Shown: positions 1 to 5,663 of the stretch, piece after piece
How positions within the stretch are numbered: position 1 is the first letter of the stretch
How the letters are laid out: each line of letters starts with the position of its first letter
Assembly (NCBI GenBank): GCA_964352775.1
Contig: CAYGTK010000173.1
Span: forward strand, 1 to 9,044
Direction of reading: 5' to 3'
From: CAYGTK01 sp964352775
GTDB lineage: Bacteria; Bacteroidota; Bacteroidia; Chitinophagales; CAIOSU01
Length of the DNA stretch: 9,044 nt
Program-made: the position numbers and the translations under genes
Notes under the pieces: generated by a model
What the model was told of the DNA's origin: nothing
What the model saw: the letters and a program-made list of their open reading frames with translations, nothing else
Databases searched by the model: none

Positions 1-327
1 GCTTAATATGCTGGCACCATCTTCGGGATACCAGAACCTGTTGAATACTGAAAAGCCTGCAAATACTTTTTTCGTGGTACTTGCATCGAATCGCAAATCG
101 CTGTACGATGCGTTTCTATTGGCATTGAAGTATTTTACCGTAAAACCAACACCTACTTGGCTAGAACCCTGCTGGAACTTACTTACCCTAGTACCTACAT
201 TTATCCTAACATGGTTTAGCACCGCATTATTTGGGTAGAGTGTGTATGCAAACTGGGCATTGTTCCGCACAGACTTGAAGGTGCTTTTTCGCTTGGTATT
301 GGTAATATCAAATTGGCCCTTATGGTT
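1..327 (-). pseudogene. Displaced 3' continuation of the beta-barrel gene, off the left edge
   Basis: On the minus strand, the frame whose codons begin at plus positions 1, 4, 7 and so on is open from 327 to the window edge. It encodes barrel-like sequence, for example GQFDITNTKRKSTFKSV, then AQFAYTLYP, VGVGFTVKYFNA and FAGFSVFNRFWYP. This fits the upstream 424 or so residues far better than the in-frame tail does. Joining the frames requires one extra base on the minus strand somewhere between about 285 and 329. The A-runs there (plus T-runs at 326-329 and 285-289) are the natural candidates. Either the gene is broken or this is a sequence error. The true C-terminus lies beyond base 1. Confidence 0.65.
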
Positions 328-1601
328 TTATTTAGGGCTAACTTTTTAAAGGCAAAGTATTCGGCACCTAATACATAGTCGGTTCTTGCTTTCGCTTTGG
401 TACTGGTAAGCGACAGCTGCGGAAACAAGTTGATGAACGTGAAATCGTTTCGTTTACTGGCAGAGTGTTTTACGCGAATGGCCGCACCCAATATTTTTGA
501 GCTGCTTACTTTACTACGTATACCTAGTGCTAAATTGTTTTGGGTATAGTTGGGTATTGTAGGTCTTCGGTAACCATTATACAGTAGATTATATTGAGCA
601 TCTACAGTAGTTTTTTTACTCAGGGCGTGACGAACATTACCAAGCAAGGTTACCCTGTTATAGCTGTTTATGGGTAAGTTCTTGTCTTTATAGGTATCTA
701 ATCCAAAACCTGTGTTGAAGGTGGTTCTGTCGGTCCTTTTATTATAACCTACATCAAATTTACCTTGGCGGAAGGCCGTGCCTAATAAGTCGGAATTAAC
801 TCCAAAATTGGTAGTAATGCGCGAGGTGGCATCTAACTGATAGCCCAAGCCTACTTGTACTTCGCCAATGCCACCTTTAATCAAGTTTTCTGTACCGTCT
901 GATAGGTTATCATTGAATCTTGAGAATCCTCCACTCACCGTGGCCGTAGCCGAAAACTTGTCGCTGAATTTTAGTGATGGCGTGTTAGTATTTATAGCGG
1001 TGAAGTTTCTATTGAAGTATATGGTAGCATTAGATACATATTGGTCAAATTGCTTTTTGTAGGCCGCCGCTGCGGGAGTAAGCGGCCCAGCCTTTTTCAT
1101 GTCCAGTTCCATTTGTACCTGTAAGTCAGTTATCATACTGTAGGTGCGCCTAGCAAGCTGCTCTAACTCTGCCCTGTTATTGGTCATCGTTTTGCTTATG
1201 CCACCCAACTCATCGCCCTGGTTTATCCAGTTTACATTGCTTTTGTTCACCCATGCGGTAGTGCCATCTTTCAACTCAATTTGCAACTGGCCCATTCCAT
1301 CGCGCAACACCACAAACTCTTCATTAATCAAGGCATTGCGAATAAAGGTGGTAGTATCAAACCTGTCGCTGTAAAGCGGTGTGCTTTCATTGTTGATACG
1401 TACGGTGGATACGCTGGAGGAAGCACTTGAACTTGCCTTGGCACTTTCCCCTACCTTAATTAATAGCAACAAATGCTTACGCGCTTGATCAGCCGACTCC
1501 TGTATAGATGTAGCGGATGCCTTGTCAGTAGATTGCGCTAAAACCAGCATTGGCGGCAGCCCTAGAAGTAATACCAGCAGCAATAAAATACGCCCCTTCA
1601 T
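216..1601 (-). CDS. Exported SH3-like / outer-membrane beta-barrel protein (as read; 3' part frameshifted)
   Basis: Probably an outer-membrane protein of unknown substrate. Residues 1-22 form a strong signal peptide (basic start, long Leu/Val core, then AQS). Residues about 65-123 resemble a bacterial SH3-like domain, ending in a DGTTAWV strand typical of that fold. Residues about 140-200 look helical or coiled-coil. From about 210 on, alternating polar and hydrophobic strands rich in Gly, Asn, Thr and aromatics look like a beta-barrel. The start is supported because the signal peptide begins right at this Met. The last ~30 residues (Pro/Ser/Cys/His-rich) do not look like barrel. Barrel-like sequence resumes in another minus-strand frame (1-327), so the stop at 216 is probably an artefact of a one-base loss. 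SH3-like plus barrel in one chain is not a combination I recognise. It is transcribed away from the TPR gene, from a 266-bp upstream region with regulatory-looking repeats. Confidence 0.75.
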   Translation of the reverse strand: MKGRILLLLVLLLGLPPMLVLAQSTDKASATSIQESADQARKHLLLLIKVGESAKASSSASSSVSTVRINNESTPLYSDRFDTTTFIRNALINEEFVVLRDGMGQLQIELKDGTTAWVNKSNVNWINQGDELGGISKTMTNNRAELEQLARRTYSMITDLQVQMELDMKKAGPLTPAAAAYKKQFDQYVSNATIYFNRNFTAINTNTPSLKFSDKFSATATVSGGFSRFNDNLSDGTENLIKGGIGEVQVGLGYQLDATSRITTNFGVNSDLLGTAFRQGKFDVGYNKRTDRTTFNTGFGLDTYKDKNLPINSYNRVTLLGNVRHALSKKTTVDAQYNLLYNGYRRPTIPNYTQNNLALGIRSKVSSSKILGAAIRVKHSASKRNDFTFINLFPQLSLTSTKAKARTDYVLGAEYFAFKKLALNKTIRANLILPIPSEKAPSSLCGTMPSLHTHSTQIMRC

Positions 1602-1736
1602 AAATGTGCGTTTATGAGTAGTATAATTGTGATTCTGCTATAGTTATCAGCACCCTTAGATTGACTAAATCACGATGTCTAAAGTCCTAATTTTAAATAT
1701 TTTATACAGTGACATTAGTCACCTACGCACATTTAT
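1600..1736 (-). repeat. Perfect 12-bp inverted repeat spanning the beta-barrel gene leader
   Basis: ATAAATGTGCGT at 1600-1611 is exactly complementary to ACGCACATTTAT at 1725-1736, with 113 bp between. Read on the minus strand, the proximal arm covers the bases just before the start codon plus the A and T of the ATG (1601-1599). If transcription starts upstream of 1736, the two arms could pair in the mRNA and mask the translation start. The regulatory role is inference; the repeat itself is directly visible. Confidence 0.5.
1709..1722. promoter_or_regulatory. CRP/FNR-like palindrome upstream of the beta-barrel gene
   Basis: GTGACATTAGTCAC is a perfect palindrome of 5-bp arms around ATTA. Written as TGA-N6-TCA, it matches the core half-site spacing of CRP/FNR-family operators (TGTGA-N6-TCACA). 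It lies about 108 bp upstream of the start codon at 1601, directly inside the distal arm of the 12-bp inverted repeat. No clear Bacteroidota -7 element (TANNTTTG) was seen beside it. Binding by a CRP/FNR protein is inferred from shape only. Confidence 0.35.
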
Positions 1737-1807
1737 TTTCCATTAAGGATTTGAACTTTTATCCGTATCAACCAGGTAAATAAAAAGCAAATAGCGAAAG
1801 CCTACTG

Positions 1808-1820
1808 CCACCTGAGGTGG
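1808..1820. repeat. Short perfect palindrome CCACCTGAGGTGG
   Basis: Two 6-bp arms flank a single central G, between the 3' end of the TPR gene and the upstream region of the beta-barrel gene. It could be a protein-binding site; a one-base loop makes a full RNA hairpin unlikely. No known motif is recognised. Confidence 0.25.
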
Positions 1821-1838
1821 AGTTGTAAGTGTTGAGTA

Positions 1839-1878
1839 ATAAGTTTTAAGTTGGAATATAGCAATACTTATAACTTAT
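1839..1878 (-). terminator. Candidate hairpin at the 3' end of the TPR-DHp gene
   Basis: ATAAGTTTTAAGT at 1839-1851 pairs with ACTTATAACTTAT at 1866-1878, 12 of 13 positions, around a 14-base loop. On the minus strand the hairpin overlaps the stop codon (1868-1870) of the TPR gene. The stem is AT-rich and only short T stretches follow, so it may be a weak terminator or an RNA-stabilising 3' structure. Confidence 0.4.
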
Positions 1879-3181
1879 GACTTCCAGAAAAATCATGCTC
1901 ATCCACATCGCCCAATTCCAGCTCACCCGCTTTGGCTTTTTGGGTTTTTTCTTGTAGTTCGGCTACTATTTTGCTGATGCGCTTGCCGTGTTCGTTTATT
2001 TTTTGGCAGTTAATGCGCAAGTCGGTAATAGCTTCAGTATCCTTCGGGTCTTGTTCTAGGTCGTCAAGCAGCTCTAGGTTCACCTCACTAAAATTGTTAA
2101 CGAACTGCAGGGGGTTCTGTATCTCATGAGCCATTTCGTTGGCTAGCATGGCTAGAGTTTTTAAGCGGGTATTGGCTAATCGAACATCAAATTCCCGCTC
2201 CTTTTTTTCACTTTCTAAGTGATACTCAAATTGATAAACTTTTCGCTTGCCCTGTTCAATGCCAAGCTGCTTTTGGAAACTGATAAACTTTTCAGCATAA
2301 GTATAAGCCATATCATGCTTGCCTAAGGCGGCGGCCCCTTTCATCAAAATTTCGCTAAGGTCTACCAATTTATCTAACCAGTCTACCTCGGCTAATACTG
2401 CAAAGGCTTTTTGCCCATAACTAAAGCTAGCTTCCCATTTTTGCGCTTGGCGATACAGTGCAGCAAATAAATGATAGCTGCGGTGCAGAAAAAAATCATT
2501 CTTATAAGTGGTGGCCCACTGCTCTAGTTCGTTCGCATAGGCTTGGGCTTCCTCATACCGTTCCAGCTTAAGGTAGGCAATACTCAGATTTTCTAACAAG
2601 ATCAATTTATCTTGCTGTACAGGTGTTTTCTCTTCTAGCCTTAGTGCTTCTTGGTAATAGGCAAGGGCTTCTTCATATTGATCATTGTTTGCCAACATGG
2701 CCCCTAAGCTAGAGCAAGTGGCGGTACTTAATTGGTCGTTATCATTTTCCCATTTATACACTTCCTTTTGTATATCTACAGCCTTATCGCCTAACCCTAA
2801 TTTTGAAAAAAGGGCAGCTAGTGTTTTTGTAATGCCCTGTTCTCTAACATTGTCTTTATGGTCAACTGCTAACTGGCGTGCCGTTTGCATATGCTCAAAG
2901 GCATTGATATAGTTCGATGTTTTCATAAAATACCAACCATATGCTCCGTGAGCATAAATAAGGATGGAGCCATCGTTCAGCTTGTTACCAATGGCCAAGG
3001 CCTCATCCAATAACTGGGGTATCTTTTCGGGTGAGTTACCCGCATGGTTGTATTGGTGGGCAGTTTCTAACAATACATGCCCACGTACGTCGGTAGGAAG
3101 CTCTTCTTTTTGCAAAGCTTCTAATGCGGTTAGAGACATTTTTCTTAGTTCTTCTCTGGTGGGCCATTTATCTGATCTCAT
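1868..3181 (-). CDS. TPR protein with C-terminal histidine-kinase DHp helices, no ATPase domain
   Basis: A 437-residue cytosolic protein with no signal peptide or membrane segment. Residues about 30-300 are helical tandem repeats of TPR type, e.g. the units around YEEALAYYQEALRLEE (169-184) and YEEAQAYANELEQW (209-222). A charged helical linker follows (about 305-345). Then comes a DHp-like region with the H-box ANEMAHEIQNPLQFVNNFSEVN, His352 being the predicted phospho-acceptor, and a second helix KINEHGKRISKIVAELQEK (395-413). In the usual Bacteroidota TPR-sensor kinases an ATP-binding domain with N-, G1- and G2-boxes follows. Here the protein stops 24 residues later after AKAGELELGDVDEHDF, and I see no ATPase remnant downstream. 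It could be a phosphotransfer or dimerisation partner, or a kinase-like scaffold. It cannot autophosphorylate as drawn. The start is the first Met; Met15 is an alternative. The ribosome-binding site is not obvious. Confidence 0.85.
   Translation of the reverse strand: MRSDKWPTREELRKMSLTALEALQKEELPTDVRGHVLLETAHQYNHAGNSPEKIPQLLDEALAIGNKLNDGSILIYAHGAYGWYFMKTSNYINAFEHMQTARQLAVDHKDNVREQGITKTLAALFSKLGLGDKAVDIQKEVYKWENDNDQLSTATCSSLGAMLANNDQYEEALAYYQEALRLEEKTPVQQDKLILLENLSIAYLKLERYEEAQAYANELEQWATTYKNDFFLHRSYHLFAALYRQAQKWEASFSYGQKAFAVLAEVDWLDKLVDLSEILMKGAAALGKHDMAYTYAEKFISFQKQLGIEQGKRKVYQFEYHLESEKKEREFDVRLANTRLKTLAMLANEMAHEIQNPLQFVNNFSEVNLELLDDLEQDPKDTEAITDLRINCQKINEHGKRISKIVAELQEKTQKAKAGELELGDVDEHDFSGSHKL
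1887..1981 (-). repeat. Dispersed TPR-DHp 3'-end repeat, copy A (intact gene)
   Basis: This is the last third of the DHp second helix plus the C-terminal tail (RISKIV to EHDFS) of the TPR gene. The same 95 bp recurs at 4820-4914 without gaps (about 85 of 95 identical by hand count) and at 8816-8909 with one gap (about 80 of 95), all on the minus strand. Here it is in frame within an intact gene, so it is the reference copy. Confidence 0.85.
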
Positions 3182-3488
3182 TGGTAGCTGGGCTTGTTGA
3201 TGATCAGCCTATACTATTAAGCTGTGTAGTTTGGTAATGCATTAAATTAAAAGTTTTGCTACTTATGGCAAACCATTGATCTGTAAGAGGAACACAAGAT
3301 AATTACAACACCTACAAATTCATATCATTGGCGAATATAATTTCCTGAATGTAGGTCATCATCAACTAATTACCATAACACGTATAGCTGTGGTATAGTT
3401 GGGTTATCTACCACTTTTTAGCAGTGTAAAAGTGATATTCTCTAAAAAGACCACCTAACTAAGTAGGGGCAACTTTGTGCGTAACAGA
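3182..3488. other. Intergenic region upstream of the TPR gene and downstream of the T9SS gene
   Basis: AT-rich, with no open frame worth calling on either strand. The minus strand has a TTTG then, 19 bases later, TAATTTAA (near 3240-3272), which only weakly resembles the Bacteroidota TTTG/TANNTTTG promoter pair ahead of the TPR gene. A hairpin at 3412-3434 is listed separately. No RNA gene or mobile-element end is recognised. Confidence 0.5.
3412..3434 (-). terminator. Candidate hairpin after the T9SS-cargo gene
   Basis: CACTTTT at 3412-3418 is exactly complementary to AAAAGTG at 3428-3434, with a 9-base loop. It sits about 55 bp past the stop codon of the T9SS-cargo gene on the minus strand. 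The stem is short and no T-run follows on the minus strand, so this is a tentative terminator. Confidence 0.3.
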
Positions 3489-4655
3489 TCACCTCACCAG
3501 CAGTTTTGATGTATTTATTAGCCTACCAGTATCATCACTAACCTTTACCACATACATACCCGCTAGCGTATTTGGAGGTAAATTAAAGCTGTAGCGATCT
3601 AACTGCTCAGAAACTGTTGCACCAAATATCTGCTTGCCAAATAGGTCGACTAGCATAACTTGGTGCGACCGAGAACCACCACTGGGCATTGCGATAGTTA
3701 AGTTCCCCCCAGTAGAGATCGGGTTAGGGTAATATTGTAGTGTTGTCGTCCGCTCTTCCCATAGGCCTGTACTTAATACATTAGCTGCTTGAGGTCTGTA
3801 AGTAGCAGAAGCAACGCTATTTCCGATCAGGTTTAGATCGAGCACGATACCAGCATAATCGGCACGAAAAAAGGTGTAGGAGGTATCACGTACCACACTT
3901 CCCTGGCTTAGCCCTAAAGTGCTTAGTACCGAATCGGGCGCAAGTGTTCCCATTAAATAAAAGCTGTCTTGCGCTTCGCTTATCACTTTTATCTGCAACA
4001 CCTCCATAGTATCTGTTGGGCCACCAGTGAAGCTGGGTATCAGCAGTTTACCATAACCTACCACAGTACTATTTTCGGTACGAACTGTTGTTTTATAACC
4101 TGGTGCTTGGCTAAGGCCAGCACTGGCCAAGGTTAACTGTAGATCTAGTCTTTCTTCTTGTAGACCTGTCCACTGGGTTTGAAAGGTACAGGGAAATTTA
4201 ACCGGGTTTACCCTACCATTAAACAAGTCGTTACCAGCAGGGAATATAAGCGAGTCAGCAGTATTTCCGGTAATCGCATCTAAGGGGTAACTTATTTCGC
4301 TAATTGCCTGCCCCTCAATAAACCAGCCGTCTACATCTATGGCCTCATATACTGTAACAGGAATGGTGAAAGATTGAAAACTAATATTGGTGTTGAATGA
4401 ATTGAGTGCATTGGTAAACACGGGGTCCGTAGTAGCATCTGTGTGAGTGCGAAAGTTAGTATTATCTACACCAAGTGTTGAATAATCCCATATTTGGTTG
4501 GCCCCTTCGTTGGGCAGGGCAATACCAGGCTGGGTGGTAGATAAAATAGTATCAGTAAAACTTGCTGCCCGCGGAAAGTTACTTTGCGTAACTGTAATTT
4601 GAGCCATGCAAGGAACTGATATAAGAACAAGCAGATGAAGTAATATCCTGTACAT
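3489..4655 (-). CDS. Secreted protein with type IX secretion C-terminal sorting domain
   Basis: A 388-residue protein exported by Sec and then across the outer membrane by the type IX system. Residues 1-18 are a signal peptide (MYRILLHLLVLISVPCMAQ, cut after Ala). Residues about 306-388 are a Por-type sorting domain: it opens with YYPNPIS, has a central VDLFGKQIF strand, and ends in GMYVVKVSDDTGRLINTSKLLVR-like strands with the usual basic terminus. The middle (about 20-300) is beta-rich, starts with a conserved-looking NQIWDYS motif, and shows no catalytic motif I recognise. It resembles the uncharacterised extracellular domains common in this phylum. It appears to stand alone: more than 240 bp separate it from the HxlR gene upstream and about 300 bp from the TPR gene downstream. 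An adhesin or a surface-attached structural role is possible but not shown. Confidence 0.9.
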   Translation of the reverse strand: MYRILLHLLVLISVPCMAQITVTQSNFPRAASFTDTILSTTQPGIALPNEGANQIWDYSTLGVDNTNFRTHTDATTDPVFTNALNSFNTNISFQSFTIPVTVYEAIDVDGWFIEGQAISEISYPLDAITGNTADSLIFPAGNDLFNGRVNPVKFPCTFQTQWTGLQEERLDLQLTLASAGLSQAPGYKTTVRTENSTVVGYGKLLIPSFTGGPTDTMEVLQIKVISEAQDSFYLMGTLAPDSVLSTLGLSQGSVVRDTSYTFFRADYAGIVLDLNLIGNSVASATYRPQAANVLSTGLWEERTTTLQYYPNPISTGGNLTIAMPSGGSRSHQVMLVDLFGKQIFGATVSEQLDRYSFNLPPNTLAGMYVVKVSDDTGRLINTSKLLVR

Positions 4656-4786
4656 GGTGTTAATTTTAATGGTGGTGGTATAAAGGTATTGAAAAACTGA
4701 ACGCAGTTTGCCCTGTTAAATATTGTTAGCAAACCTTGGTTTTGACACAGCAATGACAAACAGCCTAGAGTAAAACAAGTGCGTAT

Positions 4787-4800
4787 AGCCTTTATAGGCT
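4787..4800 (-). terminator. Small hairpin between the HxlR relic repeat and the T9SS gene
   Basis: AGCCT-TTAT-AGGCT is a 5-bp perfect stem about 100 bp past the HxlR stop on the minus strand and beyond the relic repeat. It could end the HxlR transcript, but there is no T-tract, so confidence is low. The remaining 4656-4786 stretch is the T9SS gene leader. It holds no other gene; an open minus frame over 4466-4759 is a shadow. Confidence 0.25.
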
Positions 4801-4819
4801 TTGGAATACTTATTACCTC

Positions 4820-4914
4820 GAAAAATCATGCTCATCCACATCCCCCAACTCCAGCTCACCCGCTTTGGCTTTTTTGGTTTTTTCCATTAGTTCAGTTACT
4901 ATTTTAATGATGCG
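4820..4914 (-). repeat. Dispersed TPR-DHp 3'-end repeat, copy B (isolated relic)
   Basis: Ungapped match to 1887-1981. Read on the minus strand it encodes RIIKIVTELMEK followed by TKKAKAGELELGDVDEHDF and SR, then two stop codons. There is no start codon, no DHp first helix and no TPR part: homology stops abruptly at the CGC codon at 4912-4914, where the HxlR reading frame takes over. The repeat's own frame is still open and conserved at the protein level (AKAGELELGDVDEHDF identical to copy A), so it is either recent or copied by conversion. It overlaps the last 16 bases of the HxlR gene in a different frame. Confidence 0.8.
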
Positions 4915-5336
4915 GAAGTTACCCTTTCTCTATACGATTCTACTAACATAGAAATAGCTTTCTGTTTGTCTTCTCTCATTATAACTAAGGCAGGCTCATT
5001 TAACATACTGGGGTGGCTGGCACGTACTTCAGCATCGCTCCATAGGGCTAGTTCTACTATTAGGGGGGTTAGGCTTAGCCCCTTATCGGTTAGGCGGTAG
5101 AGCTTAGTTTTTTTATTGCCGGGCATGTCTTCTTTGCGTATCAAGCCTACTTCTAGCAGCGCTTTGAGCCGGGCAGAAAGGATGTTGCTGGCTATAGCCT
5201 CCTCGCTTTCGGTGAAATTTTTAAAGGTCTCCTTATTCTCTATTAGCATTTGCTTAATCACCACCAAAGTCCATTTATCGCCCAGCACGTCAAGCGCAGA
5301 GGTAATGGGGCAGTCGCATCTAAAGTCAATACTCAT
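4899..5336 (-). CDS. HxlR-family winged-helix transcriptional regulator
   Basis: A 145-residue DNA-binding regulator. The N-terminus CDCPITSALDVLGDKWTLVV is the family signature. Cys9, just before Pro-Ile, is the cysteine that acts as a redox or electrophile sensor in characterised members such as HypR and YodB-type proteins. The winged helix continues through ILSARLKALLEVGLI (about 72-86) and the wing and last helix through KLYRLTDKGLSLTPLIVELALWSD (about 98-121). It has a C-terminal extension of about 25 residues beyond the usual core. The final residues (SASLK) and the stop codon are read from the relic repeat 4820-4914 in another frame, so the natural C-terminus may have been replaced. 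It is divergent from the receptor operon, across a 327-bp region with three phased repeats, the nearest only 22 bp from its start codon. This suggests autoregulation and control of the receptor. The ligand or signal is unknown. Confidence 0.9.
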   Translation of the reverse strand: MSIDFRCDCPITSALDVLGDKWTLVVIKQMLIENKETFKNFTESEEAIASNILSARLKALLEVGLIRKEDMPGNKKTKLYRLTDKGLSLTPLIVELALWSDAEVRASHPSMLNEPALVIMREDKQKAISMLVESYRERVTSASLK

Positions 5337-5357
5337 AGTGGTAGAATACTATTTTTT

Positions 5358-5434
5358 ACTTGCATAACGAAATTTATTTTGAATTATAACTTGCGTATTG
5401 AAAGACATTTACTAAATTTACTTGCGAAACAAAA
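5358..5434. promoter_or_regulatory. Three ACTTGC direct repeats at exact 31-bp spacing (putative operator array)
   Basis: ACTTGC occurs at 5358, 5389 and 5420, each followed by a similar A-rich run: ACTTGCATAACGAAA, ACTTGCGTATTGAAA and ACTTGCGAAACAAAA. A degenerate ACTT falls at 5451, again 31 bp on. Spacing of 31 bp is close to three DNA turns, so a protein would meet the sites on one face of the helix. The array lies between the HxlR start and the receptor leader. The TTG of the third site (5422-5424) is 24 bp before TAACTTTT (5449-5456), a near match to the Bacteroidota -7 element TANNTTTG, so the array may overlap the receptor promoter. HxlR is the obvious candidate binder (inference). 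Confidence 0.5.
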
Positions 5435-5493
5435 GCTATAGTAAAACTTAACTTTTCTCCTATGCTAATTTCAAATACTAAAACACAAACAAC

Positions 5494-5625
5494 ATGCAGC
5501 TGGACGTAATTGGAAGTTCAAATTTTTTGCTTGTGAAACCCTATGTGCATTACATGTGTGAGGGGTCCCACAACCTAATAGCTACCATTATAAGCTGGGC
5601 TTTAGCTACACAAAAGCCCAATTAA
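5494..5625 (+). CDS. Possible 43-residue leader ORF before the receptor gene
   Basis: An ATG with an A-rich upstream context typical of Bacteroidota starts opens a 43-codon frame (MQLDVIGSSNFLLVKPYVH at the start) ending at TAA 5623-5625, 38 bp before the receptor's start. It has no signal peptide, no membrane helix and no family I recognise. Its 3' end overlaps the hairpin at 5596-5620, which would allow translation-dependent control, but a chance ORF of this size is quite possible. Confidence 0.25.
   Translation: MQLDVIGSSNFLLVKPYVHYMCEGSHNLIATIISWALATQKPN
5596..5620 (+). promoter_or_regulatory. Leader hairpin upstream of the TonB-dependent receptor
   Basis: TGGGCTTT (5596-5603) is perfectly complementary to AAAGCCCA (5613-5620), with a 9-base loop. 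It lies 43 bp before the receptor start and has no downstream T-run on either strand, so it is more likely an mRNA leader structure than a classical terminator. Confidence 0.35.
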
Positions 5626-5663
5626 AACCAATAGCGTTAACCGTAATCCCAAAACAAAGCACA

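Noticed and set aside
8..238. Plus-strand ORF of 76 codons at the left edge
   Set aside because: It is antisense to barrel-like coding that continues the minus-strand gene; its translation has no recognisable features.
285..289. Programmed -1 ribosomal frameshift at the A-run
   Set aside because: In the upstream frame the codons are AGC GAA AAA GCA, which is not an X_XXY_YYZ slippery heptamer; a simple indel explains the frame change better.
1602..1867. Remnant ATPase domain downstream of the TPR-DHp gene
   Set aside because: The minus strand after the stop is AT-rich with stops in all frames and shows no N-box or G-box-like peptide.
4466..4759. Minus-strand ORF over the T9SS gene start
   Set aside because: It is a shadow frame overlapping the signal-peptide region of the convincing T9SS cargo gene, and its sequence is not protein-like.
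4820..4914. Insertion-sequence end or attachment site as explanation of the dispersed repeat
   Set aside because: The repeat is protein-coding in frame with the TPR-DHp family; no transposase, terminal inverted repeats or target duplication is visible.
5358..5456. CRISPR-like array from regularly spaced repeats
   Set aside because: Only the first six bases are exact and the units abut with no separate spacers; there are no cas genes. A phased operator fits better.
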